The notes below the pieces were generated by a model that saw nothing but the letters and a program-made list of their open reading frames with translations, was not told the origin of the DNA and made no database searches. Of a DNA stretch of 13,122 nt, positions 1 through 7,068 are shown one piece after another. The first letter of the stretch is position 1. Every line of letters starts with the position of its first letter. The position numbers were made by a program, and so were the translations under genes. Origin of the DNA: an uncultured Bacilli bacterium (lineage in GTDB: Bacteria > Bacillota_I > Bacilli_A > RF39 > UBA660); assembly GCA_910578745.1 (NCBI GenBank), contig CAJTSN010000041.1, forward strand, positions 1 to 13,122, given 5' to 3'.

Positions 1-392
1 CATAATATGAAAATACTATATATGGCAAAAATTAGAAATAGTAGACAAGTGTATTTTATGGCTATTACATAATTAATATTATATTTTAAAATGCCAAATA
101 CCAATATATTAGATAAAAACAGCCCTATAGAAGTGCATAAATTTATCAATATATTTTTAATCATAAAATTTTTAAAATAGTTATTAAGATTATTATATCT
201 ATTAATTTTAAAAATAATTAAACTGTCATTTTCTAAATTAATAGTATATATCAAGACATTTATAATGAAAAAAATAATATTATTATATAAAATTGAAATT
301 GAAATATTTTCACCTGAATCATTGTATAAATAGAAAATTACCAATATATTATAAAGTATGAAAGATATCAAAAATTTTTTAAATTTCGACAT
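1..392 (-). CDS. Partial integral membrane protein, DUF2705-like, cut by left edge
   Basis: An uninterrupted minus-strand frame runs from an ATG at 392 to the window edge, giving at least 130 codons with no stop. The start overlaps the last 14 bases of the upstream gene (stop at 379-381) and has a ribosome binding site, AGGAAG, at 400-405, seven bases before the ATG. The protein is very hydrophobic, with likely membrane spans near residues 6-24, 33-52, 78-101 and 106-130. A polar stretch near 53-77 (LENDSLIIF, then INRYNNLNNYF) lies between spans 2 and 3 and would be on one membrane face. The layout resembles the small permease subunits (DUF2705 and ABC-2 type) that accompany peptide exporters, but I cannot prove family membership. 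Translational coupling to the 292-aa membrane protein suggests the two form a pair. The C-terminus and any ATPase partner lie beyond the edge. Confidence 0.72.
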   Translation of the reverse strand, partial: MSKFKKFLISFILYNILVIFYLYNDSGENISISILYNNIIFFIINVLIYTINLENDSLIIFKINRYNNLNNYFKNFMIKNILINLCTSIGLFLSNILVFGILKYNINYVIAIKYTCLLFLIFAIYSIFIL

Positions 393-1257
393 TTTTAGAC
401 TTCCTAAACATGATAATATAACTTATAATCAAAGGAGTAAAGGTAAATAATAATAATATTATTGTATTTATATTTTCATATGATCCAGAAACCATTATAG
501 TTGTAGGATTAATATAGATGGCAAAATTTCCAATTATGTATTGTAATGCAAGTGAGAATAATGTCAATCCAAAATAGTATACAATAGGTGCAAAAAATAC
601 TTGTTTTTTATTATTATACATTAGAGATAACGCACACGAAAACATAGAATATATAAATGGAACTATGTAGAATCTTATAAATCCTTCCAACAAATAGTAT
701 ATATATGTATGATTATAGTAGAAACGGTCACCCAATAAATCTAAAAATAATTCTCTAGAAATAGATAAATTTCTTGCGCCTTTAGATATAAAGAGACAAA
801 TAAAACTAAAAGTCAAATAGGATAAAAAAATACTAAATGCCATTTTTCGAGAATCTTTTTTTGCCTCTTTAGTAAAGAATTTGAATGTGTTTTTTTCTTG
901 TGAACGATATAAGGCTATTTTATAAATGGTATGCATTTTATTGAAAAATAGTAGTCCCGTTATTGCGGATAAACATGGAATTAAAACTTGAAATATATTT
1001 GTACCCCAAATTGTCATGTAGTCATACGTCCATTTATATTCACTAAATACCAGTTGTATAACTTCAAAAACATTGAGATTTTCTTTTATTGTGCTTTCAG
1101 CAAGTGCAAAATTTTCTCTGTATTCAACATTAGAAAGAAAATTCTTTAAAATATATATGATATTTGTTTCATTAATTGTAAACAAAATCATGATTAATAA
1201 ACAAGAAAAGAGAATAGTTATATATAATTTATATTTTTTTAACCAATGTAAGTTCAT
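379..1257 (-). CDS. Six-span membrane protein, likely permease subunit of a peptide/bacteriocin-type ABC transporter
   Basis: This is a 292-aa hydrophobic protein with predicted spans near residues 11-31, 86-108, 140-160, 190-215, 222-245 and 263-285, and a long polar segment (about 32-82) after the first span. The six-span layout, the short basic loop after span 2 (around YRSQEKNTFKFF) and the absence of any enzymatic motif fit ABC-2 type or lantibiotic-immunity permeases. No family signature is strong enough for a firm name. It lies 61 bp downstream of the small secreted protein gene and overlaps the start of another membrane protein by 14 bp, so the three genes look like one operon. The ribosome binding site is weak (only AT-rich sequence precedes the ATG), and an inverted repeat at 1281-1311 lies just upstream, so expression is probably lower than that of the secreted protein. 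An ATP-binding partner is expected but not seen here. Confidence 0.72.
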   Translation of the reverse strand: MNLHWLKKYKLYITILFSCLLIMILFTINETNIIYILKNFLSNVEYRENFALAESTIKENLNVFEVIQLVFSEYKWTYDYMTIWGTNIFQVLIPCLSAITGLLFFNKMHTIYKIALYRSQEKNTFKFFTKEAKKDSRKMAFSIFLSYLTFSFICLFISKGARNLSISRELFLDLLGDRFYYNHTYIYYLLEGFIRFYIVPFIYSMFSCALSLMYNNKKQVFFAPIVYYFGLTLFSLALQYIIGNFAIYINPTTIMVSGSYENINTIILLLFTFTPLIISYIIMFRKSKNVEI

Positions 1258-1280
1258 AGTTAATGTTAAAAAAATAGGAA

Positions 1281-1311
1281 TGAAAAATCATAATACAGTT
1301 ATGATTTTTCA
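1281..1311 (-). terminator. Intercistronic hairpin/attenuator between secreted-protein gene and membrane gene
   Basis: A perfect 13-bp inverted repeat, TGAAAAATCATAA (1281-1293) and its complement (1299-1311), encloses a 5-base loop. On the minus strand the stem is followed, after a few bases, by a run of seven T (about 1268-1274). It begins only 8 bp after the stop of the 129-aa gene. I read it as a partial rho-independent terminator that lets the small secreted protein be made in excess of the membrane proteins downstream. The stem is AT-rich, so its strength is uncertain. Confidence 0.6.
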
Positions 1312-1318
1312 TTGTTTC

Positions 1319-1708
1319 TTATAAAGACCAATCTCCAGTAACAGTAGTTTTTGGATCTATTATATATTCTCTTTTTGCTTGTAACCAATAGTAATGATTT
1401 GCTTCTGCAGTCGTGTCAATTGCCGCACTACTAAGATAATTTAGACAAGCAGAACCTCTAGATGAACCATTTGAATTAACAAGCCGAAACCACATTTTAT
1501 GAGAGGTGCTACTGTCAGATGTCTTCCAACTAACACCGAAGTATTTTGGTGAATTAGGTCGAATATAATTTTTTCTTGTATCTGTGACATATTCCCAACT
1601 TGATCCCGCTTTTCCACTAAAAGTATAATTATTATAAGCTTTAACTGATGAACTCATTATTCCTATTGTTAATAAAGCAAAAATCAAATATTTAATCTTA
1701 TTTTTCAT
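1319..1708 (-). CDS. Small secreted protein with signal peptide, DUF2712-like
   Basis: This 129-aa protein has a classical signal peptide: basic n-region MKNKIK, hydrophobic core, and a likely cleavage after SVKA at residue 24. That leaves a mature protein of about 105 residues. The mature part is rich in Ser, Thr, Asn and aromatics, with Trp at 38, 61, 73, 108 and 127 and a single Cys at 88. It ends in TVTGDWSL and has no membrane anchor or cell-wall sorting signal. From memory of the family, the pattern of aromatic strands, a YYWLQA-like segment and a C-terminal 'TVTG.W' resembles DUF2712 proteins, which are often found beside DUF2705-type transporter genes. That link is unverified. The ribosome binding site is excellent (AAGGAGG, about 1713-1719) and an attenuator follows the gene, as expected for an abundant exported product. 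Possible roles are bacteriocin-like toxin, immunity factor or small surface protein. Confidence 0.72.
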   Translation of the reverse strand: MKNKIKYLIFALLTIGIMSSSVKAYNNYTFSGKAGSSWEYVTDTRKNYIRPNSPKYFGVSWKTSDSSTSHKMWFRLVNSNGSSRGSACLNYLSSAAIDTTAEANHYYWLQAKREYIIDPKTTVTGDWSL

Positions 1709-1712
1709 AAAA

Positions 1713-1719
1713 CCTCCTT
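1713..1719 (-). promoter_or_regulatory. Strong ribosome binding site of the small secreted protein gene
   Basis: On the minus strand AAGGAGG lies just before the ATG at 1708, with a short A/T spacer. It is the strongest Shine-Dalgarno sequence in the left operon, whereas the downstream 292-aa gene has almost none. I looked upstream to about 1830 for a promoter and found no convincing -35/-10 pair. Confidence 0.75.
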
Positions 1720-1720
1720 A

Positions 1721-2060
1721 AAATAAAATATTTGAAACATACAACATACTATTACAAATAAATACTCTTTTAGCTAACACCCCCTTTAGTGAATAAAGTG
1801 TAAAAAGGTAGTATAATATTTGATAAATTCATTGATATTAATAGGAAAAAACTTGCTGAAAAAACTATTGCTAGAAAAATATGTTTAAAAAATAGAATTG
1901 TCTGAAAAATTTTTTCTTTAAAATGAAAGAAAAAATAATGTCACAAAGGTAGAATATGAACCCTATATAACGAAGTATTTGCAGAGACCTATAATACATA
2001 AGAGAATTTTCAAATTTAGAAAAAAATTGGATTTGAATATTCTCTTATGTATTAATGTAA
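1721..2060. other. Non-coding spacer with inverted repeats
   Basis: No credible gene is visible in this 340-base stretch. It should hold the promoter of the left operon. A perfect 10-bp A/T inverted repeat lies at 1910-1919 and 1926-1935 (TTTTTTCTTT and its complement) and could act as a weak bidirectional terminator. A larger stem-loop at 1993-2053 is listed separately. A plus-strand open stretch at about 1804-1905 has no start codon and is probably chance or a gene remnant. Confidence 0.5.
1993..2053. repeat. 23-bp inverted repeat next to the IS end
   Basis: The arms 1993-2015 and 2031-2053 are complementary over 23 bp with one mismatch, and the loop is 15 bases. There is no T-run directly after either arm, so it is not a standard terminator. 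It stops seven bases short of the IS5-like element at 2061, so it belongs to the flanking DNA or to an older insertion. Its function is unknown. Confidence 0.7.
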
Positions 2061-2082
2061 TAGAGTTGTTCGGAAACTGTAT

Positions 2083-2814
2083 TTAGGCTCTATCAAAATT
2101 ATAAAAGCCACATAATAATACTGCAAATTTGGCAAAATAAGATAAATGATTCCTAAATCTTGTAGGCAATATTTTAAATCTTTTTATCCATAAATGTATG
2201 TGTTCAATAAAAATTCTTTCTTTTGCTAAATCCTTATTTTCTTCTATGTCTTCGTCTGTCAATTTGTGATACTTAGAATTTTTATGAATTTTATCCATCC
2301 CTAAATATCCTAAATCAACTTCATAAGTTACATTACTTGTTGTCCCTTCAAATATTCTTTTCGATAAATGAAAGTCATATTCAGCTCCAAGTCCTACTTC
2401 TATTTCATAAATAAAACCTGTTTCTACGCTACGAATAATCTGTATTTTCATTGTATGGTATTTTTTCTTTCCTGAATATTTACTCTTTTGATTATATTTG
2501 GGTCTTTCAATTCTTATTTCTGTTATATCAATTTGCCTATCTTCTGAATTATCAAATTTAGTACATATCGTACTTTTTGAAACTTTAAATTCAAAAGCAT
2601 AGTCTTCCATCGCACTATAATTTTTAACGTAGATTAAAAATAGTATCATCATTTCATGTATTGTGAATTTACTAGTTCTCCCACCTTTTTTATGTTTTTC
2701 TATATAAGGAGCCCCCAACTATTGTTTCCATTTTACATACTGTTGCAAAATCAATCTCTTATATTTCCATGGTTTTAATTTATTTAACTCTTCTTTACTA
2801 CATACATCCTTCAT
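2083..2814 (-). pseudogene. IS5-like DDE transposase (DDE_Tnp_4 type), broken by an in-frame TAG
   Basis: Translation from an ATG at 2814 gives about 31 codons (MKDVCSKEEL... ending WKQ), then a TAG at 2719-2721. The same frame continues as a 211-codon reading that could only start at the adjacent TTG. The continuation holds a helix-turn-helix region (KGGRTSKFTIHEMM to KVSKSTIC) and the RNase H-like catalytic core. Numbered from the TTG, likely catalytic residues are D64 (DITEIRIERP), D135 (VDLGYLGM) and E172 (IEHIHLWIKRF). The YSGKKKYHT motif, which is typical of the family, is present. Between the HTH and DITE there are only about 12 residues where relatives usually have 25-40, so a short internal deletion is likely. 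The stop codon is close to the left inverted repeat. The assignment to an IS5-family transposase is firm; loss of function is inferred. Confidence 0.8.
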
Positions 2815-2834
2815 ATATTTTTTTATCAAAAATA

Positions 2835-2929
2835 ACCTTTATGGAATAACTAGAAGAATTCAAATCGCTAAACATGAATTTAGTTATTCCATAAAGGTCA
2901 CTTTCTATTCTTCCTTTTTCATGTTTAGC
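2835..2929. repeat. Overlapping, mutually exclusive inverted repeats at the 5' side of the transposase
   Basis: An 18-bp perfect inverted repeat pairs 2835-2852 with 2881-2898 (ACCTTTATGGAATAACTA and its complement). A second perfect 12-bp repeat pairs GCTAAACATGAA (2867-2878) with 2918-2929. The 2867-2878 arm lies in the loop of the first hairpin, so the interleaved pairs form either a pseudoknot or alternative hairpins. They lie in the leader of the transposase gene, inside the IS, and may limit transposase translation from outside transcripts. That role is inferred. Confidence 0.65.
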
Positions 2930-2969
2930 AATTTTATATTATCATATTTTTAGTTTCCGAATAAGTCTA

Positions 2970-3294
2970 ATAAATACTCTATTTTATTTAAACGATAATA
3001 ATTTGGTTTATTTAAAACACTAAATAATATTTAGTACTTTTCAAATATTTCTAATATTGAAACTCAAATTGATAGTCTCATGAATATACACTAGAAATTC
3101 TATTTATAATATCATATGCTACAAGATTAAAAGTGTGTCACTTTTTTGTCAAAAAAGAAGAAAGTAGGAATTATTTCAGTTTATTAACATTTACATTTAC
3201 TAGGCGGTATGTTATACTTTTTAAAAATGGATGAATAGTATTGATTAATTCGATGAAGGATGTTGTATTAATTTTGAGATAAGAAAGGTATGTT
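2970..3294. other. Spacer between IS element and ABC exporter gene
   Basis: No gene is visible. The first 200 bases are featureless AT-rich DNA apart from a short quasi-palindrome around 3140-3157 (CTTTTTT / AAAAAAG). The last 100 bases hold the promoter and leader of the ABC exporter gene. Confidence 0.5.
3190..3218 (+). promoter_or_regulatory. Sigma-A-like promoter of the ABC exporter gene
   Basis: A -35 box TTTACA (3190-3195) and a -10 box TATACT (3213-3218) are separated by 17 bp. A TG one base upstream of the -10 (3210-3211) makes it an extended -10. Transcription would start near 3225, leaving a leader of about 70 bases before the ATG at 3295. Confidence 0.65.
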
Positions 3295-5829
3295 ATGATT
3301 AAACTTAAAGGTATCTGTAAAAGATATATTTCAAAAAGCAGAAATGAAACATTAGCACTCAATAATGTAACACTTGAATTTGATGACCATGGGATGGTAT
3401 TTATTCTTGGAAAGAGTGGCTCAGGGAAAACGACTTTATTAAATGTTCTTGGAGGACTAGATTGCTATAATGCTGGAGATATGGAAATTTTGAACGTCAG
3501 TAGTAAAACATTTTCTCAAAAAGATTTCGATTCATATAGAAATACTTATATCGGTTTCATTTTTCAAGATTATAATTTATTAGAAGATTTTGATGTATAT
3601 AATAATATAGCCATAGCACTTAAACTTCAAAGAAAAAAAGTTAATAATACAAAAATTGACAAGCTTTTAAAAAGTTTAAATTTGATGGAGTTAAAGACGA
3701 GAAAAGTAAATGAATTATCTGGTGGACAAAAACAAAGGGTAGCAATTGCAAGAGCACTTGTAAAAAATCCTAAAATAATATTAGCTGATGAACCAACAGG
3801 GAATTTGGATAGCGAAAATGGAGAACAAGTTTTAAAACTATTGAAGGAAATTAGTAAAGATAAGTTAGTAATAATCGTTTCTCATGATAAGGAATCAGCT
3901 AAAATATATGGAGATAGAATCATTGAAATAAAAGATGGAATTGTAATAAATAATAATAGTCCTATTTTGGATAATGCTATTTTGAATGAATATAAAACCA
4001 TGGAAGCAAAGTTACCCATAAAAGACTGTTTAAAACTTGGATGGAGTAGCATTTCCCACAAAAAATGTAAATTAATTTTTACAATTTTGCTTTCAACATT
4101 TGCCATGATTTTTTTATCATTATCTTTTTTACTAACAACATATAATTTATCCCTATCTCACGCTAAATATATGAAGCAAGAAAGACAATCATATATTCAA
4201 ATTGAGAAGAAAACATATAAAGATTCAGCTGATCACAGGGGTGCGAATATTCATTTAAACAATAAAGATATTCAAAATATTAGCAAAATGTTAAATCAAA
4301 GAGATTATGATATAGTGTATAGATTTTCTAATGAATATGCAAATCTAGATATTATTGATGTAATGAAATTAAATATTGTTCTCGATATTGAAAACGACAC
4401 CACAGACGTATATTTTACCTCATTTACTCCTGAAATTGTAGAAGTTGATGATACTTTTGATAGAGAAAGAATTATTGGCAATATACCAACTGCTTATAAT
4501 GAAATCCTTATTTCAAATTATTTGGCAGATTTAATTATTCAATATGGAATTAAAACGAGAGAACAAGATGAATATGGAATGTTTGAAAATTTTTATCCTT
4601 CAAATTATGATGAATTATTAAATGCAAGTAAATATTTTACTCTTGGTAATATTGAAAATATTAAAATTGTAGGTATTATCAAGTATGATATAGATAAATT
4701 TCAAGTTTTAAAAAATGACACAAAGTATGGTGGTCCTCTAATAAAAGATATGGTTGCCTTATCGAACTTTATTTATAATAAAATTTATGTAAAAAAAGGC
4801 TTTATTGATTTATATAATCGTAACCAATCAAATCAGTTAAGCCTAGATTACAAATATGAGCTTTCTAGTGATGACATAGAATTTAGAAATTTTTTACCTG
4901 ATACAAGTATTAATTACTTAAATAGAAAGATTGAATATTATAATGGGGCAGAGTGGTTACAGGTAGAAAATTTAAAAAAAAATCAGATGATTTTAAATGT
5001 ACAGCAAACAAAAAATTTTAATCTAACTGCTTATATGAATCAGTTAAGTGATTATCTAAACAGTCAGCCAGATTTAGAGGAACGTGAGGCAGAGAAAGTC
5101 TTTTTTACAAAGCATATAAACACAAATATAATAGGAAAACATATTAATTTAAAAGTCAGCCTTGATAATTATGATGAATCTTTTGAAGATATTGAAATTA
5201 TTGGGCTAATAGGTATGCTCGATGATGAAAATCAAACATATCTATCTGAATCTTTATTATCTAAATATATAGGCAGTAACTTTAGTGCAATAGGTGTTAG
5301 AATCGCAGAAAACGATGAAAAAAAGTTAAGGAAACTATTTAGTGAGTTTCCAATCTATGGTGAATATTCCGCTGAAACTCCGTATTCATACGATATACGT
5401 AGTCATATGGATACAATAAATATGCTCAGAAAATTTACATCTTACCTAAGCGTAGCTTTGTTATTATTTGCAATTATATTAATTTCAAATTTCATTTTTA
5501 CTAGTATTCATTATCAAAAAAAAAATATTGGCATTTTGCGAGCATTAGGAACAAGGCAAAATGATATTATTAAAATTTTTATTTTAGAAGGATTTATCAT
5601 ATCAATTTTTACAGGTATTTTATCAACAATTGGGTTAATAGAAGTATCTACTTTACTAAATAATACTATTTTGAGCGGAGTAGGTTTAGTTTTAACGCCT
5701 TTTCTTGTAAATTTCCGAATTGTCTTTTATCTATTCATTACCATTTTTATAATTACAGGCATTTCTAGTATTATTCCTTTAGTTAAATTTTCTAAAATGA
5801 GACCTGTTGATGTAATATATAATAAATAG
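3295..5829 (+). CDS. ABC exporter with fused ATPase and FtsX/MacB-type permease
   Basis: This is an 844-aa single-chain exporter. The N-terminal ATPase has every key motif: Walker A GKSGSGKT (39-46), Q-loop Q91, signature LSGGQ (141-145), Walker B ILADE (162-166) and switch H197. It is the LolD/MacB type that powers FtsX permeases. The permease begins with a span at about 259-283, followed by a large extracellular domain (about 285-715), then spans near 717-737, 765-787 and 808-830. The FtsX motif GILRALG is near 747 and RPVDVI is at the C-terminus. In Bacillota such proteins export peptides or move substrates off the membrane (antibiotic resistance, bacteriocin immunity or lipoprotein handling); the substrate here cannot be read. 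An AGAAAGG-like ribosome binding site and an extended -10 promoter precede it, and no partner gene is adjacent. The TAG stop coincides with the end of an IS5-like scrap. Confidence 0.88.
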   Translation: MIKLKGICKRYISKSRNETLALNNVTLEFDDHGMVFILGKSGSGKTTLLNVLGGLDCYNAGDMEILNVSSKTFSQKDFDSYRNTYIGFIFQDYNLLEDFDVYNNIAIALKLQRKKVNNTKIDKLLKSLNLMELKTRKVNELSGGQKQRVAIARALVKNPKIILADEPTGNLDSENGEQVLKLLKEISKDKLVIIVSHDKESAKIYGDRIIEIKDGIVINNNSPILDNAILNEYKTMEAKLPIKDCLKLGWSSISHKKCKLIFTILLSTFAMIFLSLSFLLTTYNLSLSHAKYMKQERQSYIQIEKKTYKDSADHRGANIHLNNKDIQNISKMLNQRDYDIVYRFSNEYANLDIIDVMKLNIVLDIENDTTDVYFTSFTPEIVEVDDTFDRERIIGNIPTAYNEILISNYLADLIIQYGIKTREQDEYGMFENFYPSNYDELLNASKYFTLGNIENIKIVGIIKYDIDKFQVLKNDTKYGGPLIKDMVALSNFIYNKIYVKKGFIDLYNRNQSNQLSLDYKYELSSDDIEFRNFLPDTSINYLNRKIEYYNGAEWLQVENLKKNQMILNVQQTKNFNLTAYMNQLSDYLNSQPDLEEREAEKVFFTKHINTNIIGKHINLKVSLDNYDESFEDIEIIGLIGMLDDENQTYLSESLLSKYIGSNFSAIGVRIAENDEKKLRKLFSEFPIYGEYSAETPYSYDIRSHMDTINMLRKFTSYLSVALLLFAIILISNFIFTSIHYQKKNIGILRALGTRQNDIIKIFILEGFIISIFTGILSTIGLIEVSTLLNNTILSGVGLVLTPFLVNFRIVFYLFITIFIITGISSIIPLVKFSKMRPVDVIYNK

Positions 5830-5875
5830 ACTTCTTGCGAAACTAACTATTTAGGCAAAAATTATAAAAACAACA
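5827..5875 (-). mobile_element. Remnant of the IS5-like element end, overlapping the ABC gene stop
   Basis: TAGACTTCTTGCGAAACT (5827-5844) matches the terminal repeats at 2061 and 2969. It is followed by TATTTAGGC and AAAATTATAAAA, which correspond to the 3' end of the transposase at 2080-2104. On the minus strand this still encodes a trace of the transposase C-terminus (FYNF). The rest of the element is gone. The first three bases are the stop codon of the ABC exporter gene. Confidence 0.6.
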
Positions 5876-5949
5876 AATTAAAATAAACCTAGAATAAAAC
5901 GTTTCTATCCAACTTCTATGTTACTGTTCACAGTCGATTATGCCAAAAA

Positions 5950-5982
5950 GATGGTGAGATTATAAAATCGCATCATTTTTTA
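5950..5982. terminator. Possible terminator after the ABC exporter gene
   Basis: An imperfect stem pairs GATG (5950-5953) and GATT (5958-5961) with AATC (5966-5969, approximately) and CATC (5971-5974), with an internal bulge. It is followed on the plus strand by a T-run (5976-5981) and preceded by AAAA. It could end transcription coming from the ABC gene. It overlaps the end of the IS66 remnant, and the pairing is not strong. Confidence 0.35.
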
Positions 5983-6492
5983 GTTAAAAATTTCTTCTAC
6001 AGTATCAGGGTTATCTTCCATTAAGCAAATCAATGCATCCGTTGGATTAATAGAATTTCGATAACAGGTTTCTATGTATGTCTTAATATCTGCATAATAC
6101 TTCGCATACTCTATATTTTGAAACTGTCCCGCTATTTTCATCTTTGATTTAATTCCACGTAAGGCCCTCTCACTTAAATTGTCATCATATGGTAGACTAA
6201 AATCATACATCCCCAAAAAGTAATTTATCTTATATTCTAGTATCCGATTCGTTAATGCGATTTCTTCTTTATCATAGTGTGTTTTTGCTTTTGTCCTATT
6301 TTCTTCAATCGCATCACTCAATATGTTATTAAATTGTTCGTCAAAATTCTCTATATACTCTTCATCAAATTTTAAAACTTTTTGTTCTATAGAACTTTTT
6401 CTATCATGCATTGCTTTTTGTATCAATATCTTTAGCTTATCACACCATTCATGACATGTATTGTTCTTACATTTTTCTATATCTCTTATTCC
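5980..6492 (-). pseudogene. IS66-family transposase, C-terminal remnant
   Basis: An open frame of about 170 codons ends at 5980 and has no valid start. The frame simply continues upstream until the TAA at 6493-6495, which is the stop of the TetR gene. The sequence shows the conserved C-terminal part of IS66 TnpC transposases: the stretch FSLPYDDNLSERALRGIKSK, corresponding to the family's N-N-x-(S/A)-E-R-x-L-R-x-x-K region with the catalytic Glu, then KMKIAGQF and a helical tail. The N-terminal two thirds (zinc-finger and first catalytic Asp regions) are missing, as are TnpA and TnpB. It is a dead fragment, cut almost exactly at the TetR stop codon. The family assignment is firm; the 5' limit of the remnant is uncertain. 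Confidence 0.8.
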
Positions 6493-7059
6493 TTAACGTT
6501 TATAATTTAATTCGTTTGGAATTAATACATCAAAATATTCTAGCAATTCTTCTTTTGTATATTGTTTTCCATTTTTTAACCATTCAATTCCCACACTAAC
6601 GACTGCGCCTAAATAGAATTTCGCAATAATATCCCTTGGAATTTGATTATTTTCTTCTTTCTTTAAATCAGAAGAAATATCATGTACTAATACATCGTAC
6701 ACAATATCCATCATAATACTATTATGATTATTGATGACCGTCGATAAATAGATTTCTCTTTTTTCATCAATATGATTTAAAAACAACTTAATCATTTCTA
6801 AATAATACTCTTTCGTATTCAAAGTATTTTTATTTTTTTCTAGTTCTAAAAGTAGAGATTTTTTTAAGTCATTAATATAGTCTGCCAAAAGCTCATATTT
6901 ATCATTATAATGTGAATAAAATGTAGAACGATTAATTAAAGCTTGACTACAAATATCGGAAACTTTTATCTCTTCAAACCTTTTTTCCCTCATCAAACTG
7001 ATTAAAGTTGTATAAAGCATATTTTTTGTTTTTATGACACGTAAATCTTTTTTATTCAT
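6493..7059 (-). CDS. TetR-family transcriptional regulator, likely repressor of the adjacent MMPL exporter
   Basis: The protein is 188 aa from the ATG at 7059. The N-terminal TetR DNA-binding domain covers about residues 8-58, with the typical pattern ending INRSTFYSHYNDKYELL (recognition helix about 43-51). The C-terminal ligand domain is all-helical and resembles the TetR_C_8/33 type, ending in EWLKNGKQYTKEELLEYF. A GTG three codons upstream (7068) is possible, but the ATG has the better spaced site (AGGTGG, five bases before). The gene is divergent from the MMPL exporter with 179 bp between starts. This is the arrangement of known pairs such as FarR/FarE in Staphylococcus, where the regulator represses an MMPL-type lipid exporter until a fatty acid binds. 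The ligand here is unknown. The gene ends at the edge of an IS66 remnant but appears full length. Confidence 0.85.
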   Translation of the reverse strand: MNKKDLRVIKTKNMLYTTLISLMREKRFEEIKVSDICSQALINRSTFYSHYNDKYELLADYINDLKKSLLLELEKNKNTLNTKEYYLEMIKLFLNHIDEKREIYLSTVINNHNSIMMDIVYDVLVHDISSDLKKEENNQIPRDIIAKFYLGAVVSVGIEWLKNGKQYTKEELLEYFDVLIPNELNYKR

Positions 7060-7068
7060 TTCAACCAC

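Larger units (their letters stand above)
2061..2969 (-). mobile_element. IS5-like insertion sequence, degenerate
   Basis: The ends are inverted repeats. The left end reads TAGAGTTGTTCGGAAACT (2061-2078). The complement of the right end (2952-2969) reads TAGACTTATTCGGAAACT, matching it at 16 of 18 positions. The outermost TA is present at every copy of this end in the window, so it is probably the duplicated target and the element proper would be 2063-2967, beginning with GA. The element is about 0.9 kb, a usual IS5-family size, and carries one DDE transposase gene on the minus strand. It is probably immobile now, because the transposase frame is broken. Two further scraps of the same transposase-proximal end lie at 5827-5875 and 12455-12532. 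Confidence 0.78.

Noticed and set aside
1804..1905. A short plus-strand open stretch ending KNRIV before a TGA
   Set aside because: It has no start codon or ribosome binding site and is about 33 codons long, so chance is likely in AT-rich DNA.
3136..3160. Quasi-palindrome CTTTTTT / AAAAAAG as a terminator or operator
   Set aside because: It is simple A/T sequence with a mismatch in the centre and no gene ends just before it.
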